A stretch of 34,484 bases of DNA from Anaerolineae bacterium (GCA_007123775.1 SLGK01000073.1:1-34484); one strand, 5' to 3'. Shown: positions 22,761 to 31,174, counted from the stretch's first letter. Notes: generated by a model from the sequence alone, not told the origin. A program made the numbers and translations.

Positions 22761-24104
22761 CTAAAAACGGCCCCCCAACATCTTCGTCAGGTTGCCCAGG
22801 CCACGACCGCCACGACCACTTTGCATCTGCTTCATCATGCGCTGCATCTCTTTGAACTGCTTCAGCAGCGCGTTGACATCTTGCACCGTGGTGCCCGAAC
22901 CGGCAGCAACGCGCCGTTTGCGGCTGGCCTTCAAAATCTTTGGGTTGCGCCGCTCCTCGGGGGTCATGGAGTAGATGATGGCCTCAATCCGCTTCAATTC
23001 CGAATCGGCCATGGAGAGGTCCACATCTTTGGTATATTGGCTAAAGCCCGGAATCATTTCCATTAGCTTGCCAATGGGACCTAGCTTCTTAATCTGCTGC
23101 ATCTGGCTGAGGAAATCTTCCAGATCAAACTCGCCCGACATCAGCTTCATGCCCGCTTTGGTCGCCTCTTCCTGGTCCATTTCCGACTGGGCGCGTTCGA
23201 TGAGCGTCATCACGTCGCCCATGCCCAAAATCCGGTTGGACAACCGGTCGGGATGGAACAGTTCGATGGCGTTCAGCTTTTCGCCCGTACCCAGGAACTT
23301 GATGGGCACGTCGGTGACCTGCCGCATGGAAATAGCGGCACCACCGCGGGCATCACCATCAATCTTGGTCATGATGAGGCCGGTGATGGCGACGGCTTCG
23401 TTGAAGTCGGTGGCCACGCGCACAGCCTGCTGACCGGTCATGGCGTCGGCCACCAGCAGCGTTTCGATGGGATCGACGGCTTTTTTGATCGCCTTGATCT
23501 CATCCATCATCATCTCGTCAATGTTCAGACGGCCGGCCGTGTCCAGAATGACGAGGGTTGCGCCCGTCTCGCGCCCTTTCCTGACCCCGTTGACACACAC
23601 TTGAACGGGATCAGCATCGGTACCTTCGCTATAGACGGGAATATCTAGCTGTTTGCCCAGGGTTTCCAACTGCTCAATAGCGGCCGGCCGGTAGACGTCG
23701 GCGGCGACCAGGAACGGCCGTCTGCCCTCTTTGCGTAGGTGCAGGGCCAGCTTACCGGCCATGGTCGTTTTACCAGCCCCTTGCAGCCCCACCAGCATCA
23801 GCACCGCCGGGGACTGCATCCCCAGGTTCAGCCGGCCCGGTTCGCCCAGGGTGGCCGTCAGCTCATCGTGGACGATCTTGACCACCTGCTGGCCGGGCGT
23901 CAGGCTGCGCATCACTTCGTGACCCACAGCCCGCTCGCGCACACGCTCTATAAAATCTTTGACGACTTTATAGTTGACGTCCGCTTCCAGCAGGGCCAGG
24001 CGCACCTCGCGCATGGCATTATCCACATCCGCTTCGGTGAGCTTGCCCCGTCGTTTTAAGTTGTCGAAAACCGATTGTAGGCGACCGCCTAATGATTCAA
24101 ACAC
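22761..24104 (-). CDS. ffh: Signal recognition particle GTPase Ffh
   Basis: About 447 residues. The start is a GTG at 24104, giving 'MFESLGGRLQSVFDNLKRRG', the family's normal opening; AGGAG lies 10 bases before it, and a TTG at 24110 is the alternative. The N and G domains contain 'GLQGAGKTTMAGKLA' (P-loop, about 104), 'DTAGRLNIDEMMMDE' and 'TKIDGDARGGAAIS'. The M domain carries 'FLSQMQQIKKLGPIGKLMEMIPG' and 'MTPEERRNPKILKASRKRRVAAGSG', which binds SRP RNA and signal peptides. It targets membrane proteins co-translationally with FtsY. The last residues 'LGNLTKMLGGRF' are Gly-rich, as in other Ffh tails. Confidence 0.96.
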   Translation of the reverse strand: MFESLGGRLQSVFDNLKRRGKLTEADVDNAMREVRLALLEADVNYKVVKDFIERVRERAVGHEVMRSLTPGQQVVKIVHDELTATLGEPGRLNLGMQSPAVLMLVGLQGAGKTTMAGKLALHLRKEGRRPFLVAADVYRPAAIEQLETLGKQLDIPVYSEGTDADPVQVCVNGVRKGRETGATLVILDTAGRLNIDEMMMDEIKAIKKAVDPIETLLVADAMTGQQAVRVATDFNEAVAITGLIMTKIDGDARGGAAISMRQVTDVPIKFLGTGEKLNAIELFHPDRLSNRILGMGDVMTLIERAQSEMDQEEATKAGMKLMSGEFDLEDFLSQMQQIKKLGPIGKLMEMIPGFSQYTKDVDLSMADSELKRIEAIIYSMTPEERRNPKILKASRKRRVAAGSGTTVQDVNALLKQFKEMQRMMKQMQSGRGGRGLGNLTKMLGGRF

Positions 24105-24160
24105 AAACAAGCTACTCCTAAATTGGACCAACCGGGGACGCTAACCGCTCAATCTCATGG

Positions 24161-24221
24161 AGAAACCGGGCTTTTTAGGCAAATAGATGCCCCACTCTTT
24201 GGAGTGGAAAGCCCGGTTTCT
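24161..24221. repeat. Inverted repeat AGAAACCGGGCTTT upstream of ffh
   Basis: Perfect 14-base arms at 24161-24174 and 24208-24221 enclose a second small hairpin CCACTC/GAGTGG (24192-24207). It lies in the 305-base gap between metK and ffh, where no gene is seen. It shares the AAACCGGG core with the element at 577-605 and may terminate metK read-through or form part of the ffh leader. Confidence 0.75.
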
Positions 24222-24339
24222 AATATGGTCAAGCGCAGCACTTTCAATAAAGTGCCGATTGGCCCAATCTGGAAAGTTAAATTGATACCGGCATTTTGCC
24301 AGCAGTGAATTCTAACGCAGGCAGCACCTTACGTCAAGA

Positions 24340-24418
24340 GTAGCGAAGTGGCGGTGTGGCGAGGTGGCGGAGTGACCCCCTGCGACTTCGCCACTTTGCC
24401 ACCGCGCCACTACGCTAC
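24340..24418. repeat. GTGGCGG-word inverted repeat overlapping the metK stop
   Basis: GTAGCGAAGTGGCGGTGTGGCG-type words (24340-24372) are complemented by 24383-24418. The metK stop TAG (24412-24410) is inside the right arm, whose minus-strand reading begins GTAGCGTAGTGGCG. It forms a long stem at the 3' end of the metK transcript. Confidence 0.85.
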
Positions 24419-25636
24419 CACGCGCAGCGACTCGGCGGCCTGGCGCAGGGCCTCGGCCCGGTTGGTTTGCTCCCAGGGAGCCTCGATGTCGTCACGGCCG
24501 AAATGACCGTAAGCGGCCGTTGCCCGATAAATGGGGCGGCGTAAATCTAAGTCACGAATGATGGCTCCCGGACGGAGGTCGAAAAGCTGCTCAATTAGCT
24601 CAACAAGGGCCTCGGCCGGTAATTCACTGGTGCCGAAGGTCTCTACGTTGATGCTCAGGGGTTGAGCCACACCAATGGCATAGGCCAACTGGACTTCGCA
24701 GCGCTCGGCCAGGCCGGCGGCCACAATGTTTTTAGCCACCCAGCGCGCCGCATAAGCCGCGCTACGGTCTACTTTGGTAGCGTCTTTACCGCTGAAGGCC
24801 CCGCCACCATGCCGGCCCATCCCGCCATACGTATCAACGATGATTTTGCGCCCGGTCAGGCCGGCGTCGCCCATCGGACCGCCGACGACGAAACGGCCGG
24901 TTGGGTTGACAAAGATTCGCAGATCGTCATCAACCATATCGGCCGGTAAAACGGGTTTGATCACGTACTCAATGATGCCCTGGCGAATGGTTTCGTTGTC
25001 TACGTCGGGGCTGTGCTGAGTGCTGACGAGAACGGTGTGAACGCGCTGCGGCTTGCCGTAGCTGTACTCAATCGTCACCTGGGCTTTGCCGTCGGGCCAG
25101 ACCCAGGGCAAAATGCCCTCTTTGCGGACCTGGCTCAGGCGGCGGGTCAGGTTGTGGGCCAGGTGAATGGGCAGGGGCATCAGCGTGTCGGTTTCGTTAC
25201 AGGCAAAGCCGAACATCATGCCCTGGTCGCCCGCGCCGAGGGCGTCGATTTCTGCTTCGGAATCGCCGTTTTTGCGGTATTCCAGGGCCACGTCCACACC
25301 CTGGGCGATGTCGGCGCTCTGGCTGGCGATGGCCGCCTGCACGCCACAGGTCTTGCCGTCGAACCCCTTGCGGCTGCTGTCGAAGCCGATGTCGAGCACC
25401 ACCTGGCGCACCAGTTCGTCGAAGTTGACGAAGGCGGTGGTCGTTATTTCGCCTAAAATGAGTACAAAGCCGGTTTTAACGGCCGTTTCGCAAGCCACTC
25501 GCGCCTGGGGATCCTGTTCTAGCAGGGCATCCAGCACGGCATCACTGATCTGGTCACACATCTTGTCGGGATGGCCTTCTGTCACCGATTCTGAGGTGAA
25601 CAGAAGGCTAGGCGCGGTCATAAATGTTGTTGTCAT
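24410..25636 (-). CDS. metK: S-adenosylmethionine synthetase
   Basis: About 408 residues from the ATG at 25636, which has GGAGGT 9 bases upstream; a longer frame to 25717 lies in repeat sequence and is rejected. '[26 protein letters not shown]' near the N-terminus (split around GHPDK) is the ATP-binding opening. '[16 protein letters not shown]' is the MetK signature hexapeptide region, and '[22 protein letters not shown]' is the P-loop-like second signature. It makes S-adenosylmethionine from methionine and ATP. Expression is very probably controlled by the SAM-I riboswitch at 25807-25905 through the terminator at 25745-25778. The stop codon lies in a GTGGCGG repeat. Confidence 0.96.
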   Translation of the reverse strand: MTTTFMTAPSLLFTSESVTEGHPDKMCDQISDAVLDALLEQDPQARVACETAVKTGFVLILGEITTTAFVNFDELVRQVVLDIGFDSSRKGFDGKTCGVQAAIASQSADIAQGVDVALEYRKNGDSEAEIDALGAGDQGMMFGFACNETDTLMPLPIHLAHNLTRRLSQVRKEGILPWVWPDGKAQVTIEYSYGKPQRVHTVLVSTQHSPDVDNETIRQGIIEYVIKPVLPADMVDDDLRIFVNPTGRFVVGGPMGDAGLTGRKIIVDTYGGMGRHGGGAFSGKDATKVDRSAAYAARWVAKNIVAAGLAERCEVQLAYAIGVAQPLSINVETFGTSELPAEALVELIEQLFDLRPGAIIRDLDLRRPIYRATAAYGHFGRDDIEAPWEQTNRAEALRQAAESLRVVA

Positions 25637-25661
25637 TGGGTAAATACCTCCGTAATAGATT

Positions 25662-25733
25662 GTAGCGAGTAGCGGGTGGCGGGTGGCGGGTGGCGGGTAA
25701 AATTCGCTGCCCGCCACTTGCTACTCGCCACTC
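25662..25733. repeat. GTAGCGGGTGGCGG repeat in the metK leader
   Basis: Left side: TAGCGAGTAGCGGGTGGCGG followed by two more GGTGGCGG units (25662-25698). Right side: complementary GCCCGCCACTTGCTACTCGC (25709-25728). It lies between the riboswitch terminator and the metK Shine-Dalgarno, so it is in the mRNA leader only when the riboswitch allows read-through. Confidence 0.82.
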
Positions 25734-25744
25734 ACAACCGTGCA

Positions 25745-25778
25745 TAAAAAAAGCCTCTTGCTTTGTTAACAAGAGGCT
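25745..25778 (-). terminator. Intrinsic terminator of the SAM riboswitch
   Basis: Minus strand: AGCCTCTTGTTAAC-AAAGCAAGAGGCT (arms 25771-25778 and 25752-25759) followed by seven T residues (25752-25746). It sits 28 bases past riboswitch helix P1, the normal place for the expression platform. Confidence 0.9.
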
Positions 25779-25806
25779 AGTCGTGATTACTTACACTTTA
25801 TCTAAC

Positions 25807-25905
25807 CCTTATCTTTCAGCAAGCTGCTGCCAGACTTAGCACCTTCCCACTAGGGGGGGTTGCTGCAGTTTCACAGGGCCGATCCCTCCACTGCTCTCGA
25901 TAAGG
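25807..25905 (-). promoter_or_regulatory. SAM-I (S-box) riboswitch controlling metK
   Basis: The minus strand shows the conserved S-box order: P1 5' strand CCTTATC followed by GAGAG, then GTGGAGGGA, GGCCCTGTGAAAC, GCAACC, AAGGTGCTAA (the K-turn and P3/P4 landmarks), and the P1 3' strand GATAAGG (25813-25807). P1 pairs perfectly over 7 bases. With the adjacent terminator it should turn metK off when SAM is abundant. Confidence 0.95.
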
Positions 25906-25930
25906 CATGTTTTTGTTTTTAACGCATGTG

Positions 25931-25958
25931 AGTATAACCAATCAGTATCGTTTGTCAA
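25931..25958 (-). promoter_or_regulatory. Sigma-70-type promoter of the metK riboswitch transcript
   Basis: Minus strand TTGACA (25958-25953), 16-base spacer and TATACT (25936-25931). The predicted start is about 25924, roughly 20 bases before the riboswitch P1 helix. It ends about 18 bases from the stop of the upstream gene. Confidence 0.8.
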
Positions 25959-25975
25959 ATCCGATAAAGCTATAC

Positions 25976-26659
25976 TCATGGACGCTCCACATAAGGCAAA
26001 AACTGAATGCCAAACGGCGGCGGTTCATAGAAAATACGGAAACCGCACAGCCGCATTGTATCGCCGGTAATAACCGGGCGCCATATCAGCGTGTAAGAGT
26101 ACAGGTTGTAATCAACGGTATGCCCGATAAGAGACGTGTCGTTGAAACCGTACCCGAAACTGCCCGTGGATGAGACGTTCCAAAAAAGGTCTGAATCGCC
26201 ATACAGATCATGCACCATCAACCAGGCAGTACTATTGTGGGTAGCTGACGCGTCATAGAAAAACATGCGTACCTGCCGGATCTCAGCACCTTGGGGTAAA
26301 TAGAGCGGCGTGTTGAAATTAATGTGGGCGTTACTTGTGGCATAAATGCAGCCGCTAGAAGGCGCAAAACCGGTAATCGAGTTGGACGGCCGAAAAACGT
26401 ATCCGGTAATGCGCTGACTGACAACATTTGACAACAGTTCTGGCACTGTATCAGGACGATTGGGATCGAAGTCCGGTCTATCAGGCGGGCTGAGAGCAGC
26501 AGCGGAAATGCCAGGCGGCGGCTCTTCAGGGCTTAGCCACAGTTCCGGCACATCGTCCGCCGCTGCGTCTGGTGACTCTAGAACGGTCAAGGCTAACAGA
26601 CCAATACCAACAATACTGCCAACAACCAGCATTCCCATTTTGAACCATTGCTGCTTCAT
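25976..26659 (-). CDS. Secreted or membrane-anchored protein of unknown function
   Basis: 227 residues from the ATG at 26659, selected because GGGAGGT is 9 bases upstream; the frame extends further but only through a repeat. One N-terminal helix (about 9-27, 'MGMLVVGSIVGIGLLALTV') is followed by 'ESPDAAADD', so a Sec signal or anchor. The mature region has a Pro-rich acidic stretch ('SPEEPPPGISAAALSPPDRPDFDPNRP' split) and then a beta-rich domain with 'GCIYATSNAHINFNTPLYLPQGAEIRQVRMFFYD', reminiscent of secreted jelly-roll proteins whose Cys pairs with the late 'RLCGFRIFYEPP'. It ends 'GIQFLPYVERP'. I do not recognise a characterised family. Confidence 0.8.
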   Translation of the reverse strand: MKQQWFKMGMLVVGSIVGIGLLALTVLESPDAAADDVPELWLSPEEPPPGISAAALSPPDRPDFDPNRPDTVPELLSNVVSQRITGYVFRPSNSITGFAPSSGCIYATSNAHINFNTPLYLPQGAEIRQVRMFFYDASATHNSTAWLMVHDLYGDSDLFWNVSSTGSFGYGFNDTSLIGHTVDYNLYSYTLIWRPVITGDTMRLCGFRIFYEPPPFGIQFLPYVERP

Positions 26660-26681
26660 GATCATTCTACCTCCCATAACA

Positions 26682-26738
26682 AGACCGAAGACGGAGGATT
26701 GAGGACGGAAAGGCATGCTCCGTCCTCGGTCCTTCGTC
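26682..26738. repeat. GACGGAGGA-word inverted repeat
   Basis: AGACCGAAGACGGAGGATTGAGGACGGA-type words (from 26682) are complemented by TCCGTCCTCGGTCCTTCGTC (26718-26737). It lies between the fabI stop and the start region of the secreted-protein gene. Same words as 19747-19810. Confidence 0.8.
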
Positions 26739-26790
26739 ATTGGTCACTGCCGGTAAATTGTTAAACTACGGTTTATCAGGCCGGATTTGC

Positions 26791-27576
26791 TTACTGCTGA
26801 TCCGGATCGGGGACGCCGATGATGTTATAGCCGGCGTCAACGTACACCACCTCCCCCGTCACGCCGCTGCTCCAGTCGCTGAGCAGCCAGAGGGCGGTTT
26901 TGCCCACCTCGTCCTGGTCCACGTTGCGGCGCAGGGGGGCCTGGGTTTCGGCGTAGCCCAGCATTTTGCGGAATCCGGCCACGCCGGCCGCGGCCAACGT
27001 TTTGATCGGACCAGCCGAAATGGCGTTGACGCGGATGTTTTGCGGCCCCAGGTCGGCGGCTAGATAGCGGACATTAGCTTCGAGGGCGGCTTTGGCCACG
27101 CCCATGACGTTGTAGCTGGGGACCACTTTTTCGGCCCCGTAGTAGGTCATGGTGAGAACGCTGCCGCCGTTGGGCATCAGGGGCATGGCAGCCCGCGTCA
27201 GGGCAATGAAGCTGTAGGCGCTGATGTCCATCGCTACACGAAAGCCTTCGCGGCTGGTGGAGCTAAAGCGGCCTTCCAACTCGCCGGGCGGGGCGTAAGC
27301 CACAGAATGGACCAGAATGTCGATGTTACCAAAATGGGCGGCGGCTTTGTCGAAAACGGCCGTTATCTCCCCATCATTGGTTACGTCACACTTCTCTACA
27401 AAGTCAATGCCCAGCGACTCGGCCAGAGGGATGACGCGCCGCTCCAGTTGGGGGATACCGTAACTCAGCCCAATCTCAGCCCCCTGCGCGTGCAGCGCCT
27501 GGGTAATGCCCCAGGCGATGGATCGATGGTTGGCCACGCCAAATACCAATGCTTTTTTGCCTTCTAACAACTTCAT
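26791..27576 (-). CDS. fabI: Enoyl-[acyl-carrier-protein] reductase (NADH), FabI
   Basis: 261 residues, standard length. '[17 protein letters not shown]' is the FabI form of the nucleotide-binding loop. '[26 protein letters not shown]' and '[33 protein letters not shown]' hold the catalytic Tyr-x6-Lys arrangement (Tyr in '[10 protein letters not shown]'), and '[18 protein letters not shown]' is the substrate loop. It catalyses the last step of each fatty acid elongation round in the cytosol and is the triclosan-target type. AGGAG lies 7 bases before the ATG. No other fab genes are adjacent. A CGTAA repeat and AATTACGAA strings lie upstream. Confidence 0.96.
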   Translation of the reverse strand: MKLLEGKKALVFGVANHRSIAWGITQALHAQGAEIGLSYGIPQLERRVIPLAESLGIDFVEKCDVTNDGEITAVFDKAAAHFGNIDILVHSVAYAPPGELEGRFSSTSREGFRVAMDISAYSFIALTRAAMPLMPNGGSVLTMTYYGAEKVVPSYNVMGVAKAALEANVRYLAADLGPQNIRVNAISAGPIKTLAAAGVAGFRKMLGYAETQAPLRRNVDQDEVGKTALWLLSDWSSGVTGEVVYVDAGYNIIGVPDPDQQ

Positions 27577-27652
27577 GAACCGCTCCTCTGTTGAATTACG
27601 AATTAAGAATCAGGAATTACGAATCTGGGTCTTCTGGATTTCGCGGGGTTTA

Positions 27653-27702
27653 CCGTAAAACGTAATGCGTAAGGTTTTTCTGTTACGTTTTACGCATTAC
27701 GG
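27653..27702. repeat. Word-permuted inverted repeat (CGTAAAA/CGTAATG)
   Basis: The left arm 27653-27672 is CCGTAAAACGTAATGCGTAA. The right arm 27683-27702, reverse-complemented, reads CCGTAATGCGTAAAACGTAA, the same words in swapped order. The 205-base gap (27577-27781) between mpg and fabI also holds AATTACGAAT strings at 27594-27625. Confidence 0.8.
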
Positions 27703-27756
27703 CGTGTTAACCACCTGAATTCCCAATGAGCCACGAATCTCTGTTGCTACCGACCA

Positions 27757-27784
27757 CCAGCCACCCGCTACCCGCCACCCGCTA
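27757..27784. repeat. CCCGCTAC/CCCGCCAC tandem words at the end of mpg
   Basis: Four 7-8 base words (minus strand GTAGCGGGTGGCGGGTAGCGGGTGGC) start at the TAG stop codon of the glycosylase gene (27784-27782). They are the same words as in the metK leader element at 25662-25733, 2 kb away. Confidence 0.75.
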
Positions 27785-28390
27785 CTTGCTTACGAATGGA
27801 TTGCCAGCAAGCCAGTAGCGCCAGGGGATAGAGTACCAGGGTTCGGGCGTCTGGCTCAGGCCGATGCGAGGACCCTGGATAATGGCATCAGGGGTGATGG
27901 TCCGGTCTGCTTCTACCCATATAACACTGTCGGGGGCGCAAAGATTTGCGCCGTTTAGGGATTTGTCGATGGCCAGGGCCTGGGCCAGCTTGGCGGGACC
28001 GTTGCTGAGTTCGGCGTACGGCCGTTTGCGCCGCTGTTCCATCATCTCAATGCCCTCGACAGGTTCCAGGGCGCGAATCAAAACGGCGTTGGCCTGGCCC
28101 GTCTCGCCCGTGACCACGTTGAACATCCAGTGCATGCCGTAAGTGAAGTAGACGTAGGCGTGGCCGGCCGGGCCAAACATGACGGCCGAACGAGGGGTAG
28201 GACGGCCGTTGTTGGCCCGATCCCCATGACAGGCCAGGTCCGGCTGGGTGGGATGATCGCAGTAGGCTTCTGTTTCCACGATGATGCCGCTGAGGCGACG
28301 GCCGTTTAGCTGGTGTACCAGCCGCTGCCCTAACAATGCCTGGGCCACCATGCGTGCCGACCGGGCATAGAATTCAGTGGGTTGTTTCAT
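27782..28390 (-). CDS. mpg: DNA-3-methyladenine glycosylase (AAG/MPG family)
   Basis: 202 residues from the ATG at 28390; the upstream frame to 28534 is rejected because it runs through an inverted repeat. 'ARMVAQALLGQRLVHQLNGRRLSGIIVETEAY' is the family opening, with Glu in 'VETEAY' as the catalytic base. 'RSAVMFGPAGHAYVYFTYGMHWMFNVVTGE' contains the base-pocket and intercalation residues, and 'GPAKLAQALAIDKSLNGANL' completes the signature. It removes alkylated purines and hypoxanthine from DNA in base excision repair. The TAG stop coincides with the start of a GTAGCGGG repeat. Confidence 0.94.
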   Translation of the reverse strand: MKQPTEFYARSARMVAQALLGQRLVHQLNGRRLSGIIVETEAYCDHPTQPDLACHGDRANNGRPTPRSAVMFGPAGHAYVYFTYGMHWMFNVVTGETGQANAVLIRALEPVEGIEMMEQRRKRPYAELSNGPAKLAQALAIDKSLNGANLCAPDSVIWVEADRTITPDAIIQGPRIGLSQTPEPWYSIPWRYWLAGNPFVSK

Positions 28391-28440
28391 ACAAGCGCAT
28401 CCTGACTGGTGAACACCAATCACAATTGATGAGTTCCCTA

Positions 28441-28492
28441 AAAAACCGAGTTTTGGGCAAAACAGCACCCGGCCTTGAAAAACTCGGTTTTT
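28441..28492. repeat. AAAAACCGAGTTTT inverted repeat
   Basis: Perfect 14-base arms at 28441-28454 and 28479-28492, in the 147-base gap between the histidine kinase stop and the mpg start. It may terminate the kinase transcript on the minus strand. Related to 577-605 and 24161-24221. Confidence 0.75.
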
Positions 28493-28537
28493 CGGCCTTT
28501 TTGCAGAGTCCTTGATCAACAGACAACTTGCCAACGG

Positions 28538-31174
28538 TCAGTCATAGTGGGCCGGCAAATGGACCGTAAACACAGCCCCCTGGCCCGGCTCGCTGGACAC
28601 ATCAAGCTGCCCGCCATAGCGATTGACAATTTCATTGCAAATGGCCAGACCCAAACCGGTCCCTGGGATATTAAGCTCCTGCACCCGCTGGCCGCGGTAG
28701 AAGCGGTCAAACAGGCGGGGCAGATCGTCAGCGTCAATACCGGGACCTGTATCGGCTACTTGAAACCATACGGCCGTTTTCTCACCTAAGGTTCCAATGC
28801 CAGCCCGCACAACAATTTCATCCTCACCGTTGATGTAGGCCAGGGCGTTGGACAGGAAGTTAGACAACAGTTGAGCCAGATGGTGCTCTTCAACGGCCAC
28901 TCGTGGCAATGGCTCGCTCGGTACCAATTGCAATGACACGCCCTTTTGCACTGCTTTTGGCAAGAAGATTTCATGAAACTCACGCAGGAGGCGCGCCAGG
29001 TCGGTCGGCTTGATCGTTGGCGGTAGTTCTTCTGTTTCCATTTTGGAAAGATTGAGCAAATCTTGAATCAGGCGCGTCAGTCGTTCTGCCTCGTGATTTA
29101 ACACTTGCAAATAACGCGCCCGCTTTTTGTCCTCACCCCGCTCCAGCAGCGTCAGATAGGTTTTGATGTTGGTCAGTGGCGTGCGCAATTCATGGGAGAC
29201 GTTTGACACAAACTTCGTTTTCAGACGATCTACCTCTTTTAGGCGGGTAATGTCAGACAGAATGCCCACAAAACCGACAAGCTGTTCGTCGGCCGACTGA
29301 ATGGGTGTGACTTTCAAAGAAACGTCGTACATTGTGCCATTCTGGTGTTGGCCAAATAACTCGCCCGACCAGCGGCGACGGGCGGCAATCGCTTCATCCA
29401 GTGAGGTTGATCCCCCTTTGAGCGTGTCTGAGTTCAGCAAGATAGCTAGTGGTTTTCCCAGTAACTGACTCCGCCGGTAGCCGCTCTGCTGCTCGAGGGC
29501 CGTATTGGTGTATAGAATATAACCATCGGGATCCGTGAAGAAAATGCCTTCGCCCGCGTTTTCCAAGATAGCCAGGGTGCGCTCTTTTTCGGCTTGAAGC
29601 TCAACGGTGCGGGCAGCAACCTGCGCGGACAGTGATCGGGCCTGTTCATGCAGCGTGCGGTAGAGTTGGGCACGTTCAATGGCCGTTCCAACCTGGCTGG
29701 CCAAGGTGACGAGGAAGCGTACATCACTTTCCGTGAAGGCAGCTACCTCCGGGCTTTCCACGTTAATGGCGGCAATGACACGGCCGTTGACAATCACAGG
29801 TACGGCTACCTCAGACCGGCTACCAATTACACCTTGAAAATAGCGTGGCTCGGTCGCCGTATCTCTGACCAGGTAAGGCTGGCCGGTTCGGACCACATGA
29901 CCCGTTACGCTATTTTCGTACGGTATGTCAACCTCATAAAACGCGTGCGGGATACCGCGGGAAGAGGCATGGGGGCGCAGTTGGCCCGTCCTTTCATCTA
30001 CCATGACAAAGCTAAACACGTCAGGATATAGCAGGGAGTTAATCAAACGAGCTGTCTGTTGCAGCAATTCATCGACGTCGAGGGTAACGGCCGTATCCTG
30101 GGCCACCTGATGGAGTACTGACAGTTCATGCGCCTGCTGCTGGGCCGCTTCATACAATCGGGCATTTTCAATGGCAACGGCCGCCTGATTGGCAAATGAA
30201 GCCACCAATTCGCCAGCCTCGTCGTCGTAGCTGTTGCAGACACGGCTATCCACGTTGAGAATGCCAATGATATTACTTTTAACCATCAACGCCGCTCCGA
30301 TCCATGAGCGTGCGTTTTCGGTCGGCCCCTGAACAATCCAGTCAGGACTCGACAAGGTATCGGCAATTACCCGCCAGTAGGGAGGTTTGCCTACCTTTTG
30401 CATTGAATGAGCCGAAATCCCTTGCACAAACTGGCGCATCAACTCCAAATCAGGAAAGCCACGCCCAGCCACCAGGTGCAACTCCTGCTGTTGGTTGTCG
30501 AAAAGCTGAATCGAAACGCTATCGTAGTCAATGACCTCAGCCAGCACGTCAAAAAGCTGATTATACACCTCACCCAGACTGAGGCTGTTGGTGAGCAACG
30601 CGCCCACCCGCTGCAAAATCTGTGAACGATGCAACTGCAACCGTTCGGCCGTAAACAGCCGCGCATTTTCCAAGGCAATGGCGGCATAGTTAGCCAGGCT
30701 TTGACACAGCGAAATCTCTTGCCGCGTAAATTCACGCGGTTGATTCCAGACGTGAATGTGCAAAACCCCTATCGGCTCTTGATAGGCCAGGAGCGGCACG
30801 CACAGCAAAGCCGACAATTTATTCTCTCGGGCAATATCGACGTTGGCCGTGAAGATGGCGTAATCGGCGACATCGTTCATCACGACAGGCGCACGCCGCT
30901 CCAGGGTAAGCCGACTGGCGTACGTATCCGCTACATAAGCCCCGCTTGCCTGGGTTACAGGTCGATACTGCTCATCCCGAACCCAGCTTTCGCGCATCCG
31001 CAGATACGTTCCATTTTGCTCCAAAATAGAGAGCGTGCAGGATTGAATGTCTGGTAAGATGTTGCCCACTGCCTCCACCGTGCGCGTCATAACCTCGTCG
31101 AGACTCAGCGTACTGGCCAGACTGGCAGCAATATTAGAAAGAACATCGCTTGGCGCGTCAGGTTTCACATTCAT
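28538..31174 (-). CDS. Sensor histidine kinase with three GAF domains and a PAS domain
   Basis: 878 residues with no transmembrane segment, so cytosolic. Three GAF domains follow in order (about 10-170, 190-345, 350-510), each ending in an 'A.AIENARL'-type helix. After a coiled-coil linker comes PAS ('ILENAGEGIFFTDPDGYILYTN', about 530-650, split). HisKA carries 'FVSNVSHELRTPLTNIK', with predicted phospho-acceptor His661. The ATPase has 'LLSNFLSNALAYI' (N box), 'DTGPGID' (G1), 'FDRFYRG' (F) and 'GTGLGLAI' (G2). It should sense small ligands or redox/light cofactors and phosphorylate a response regulator, but none is encoded nearby. No conserved Cys for bilin attachment was recognised. It is divergent from the proline dehydrogenase gene across 87 bases. 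Confidence 0.93.
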   Translation of the reverse strand: MNVKPDAPSDVLSNIAASLASTLSLDEVMTRTVEAVGNILPDIQSCTLSILEQNGTYLRMRESWVRDEQYRPVTQASGAYVADTYASRLTLERRAPVVMNDVADYAIFTANVDIARENKLSALLCVPLLAYQEPIGVLHIHVWNQPREFTRQEISLCQSLANYAAIALENARLFTAERLQLHRSQILQRVGALLTNSLSLGEVYNQLFDVLAEVIDYDSVSIQLFDNQQQELHLVAGRGFPDLELMRQFVQGISAHSMQKVGKPPYWRVIADTLSSPDWIVQGPTENARSWIGAALMVKSNIIGILNVDSRVCNSYDDEAGELVASFANQAAVAIENARLYEAAQQQAHELSVLHQVAQDTAVTLDVDELLQQTARLINSLLYPDVFSFVMVDERTGQLRPHASSRGIPHAFYEVDIPYENSVTGHVVRTGQPYLVRDTATEPRYFQGVIGSRSEVAVPVIVNGRVIAAINVESPEVAAFTESDVRFLVTLASQVGTAIERAQLYRTLHEQARSLSAQVAARTVELQAEKERTLAILENAGEGIFFTDPDGYILYTNTALEQQSGYRRSQLLGKPLAILLNSDTLKGGSTSLDEAIAARRRWSGELFGQHQNGTMYDVSLKVTPIQSADEQLVGFVGILSDITRLKEVDRLKTKFVSNVSHELRTPLTNIKTYLTLLERGEDKKRARYLQVLNHEAERLTRLIQDLLNLSKMETEELPPTIKPTDLARLLREFHEIFLPKAVQKGVSLQLVPSEPLPRVAVEEHHLAQLLSNFLSNALAYINGEDEIVVRAGIGTLGEKTAVWFQVADTGPGIDADDLPRLFDRFYRGQRVQELNIPGTGLGLAICNEIVNRYGGQLDVSSEPGQGAVFTVHLPAHYD

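Noticed and set aside
25637..25717. N-terminal extension of MetK
   Set aside because: Encoded by the GTGGCGG repeat; a good ribosome site marks the ATG at 25636.
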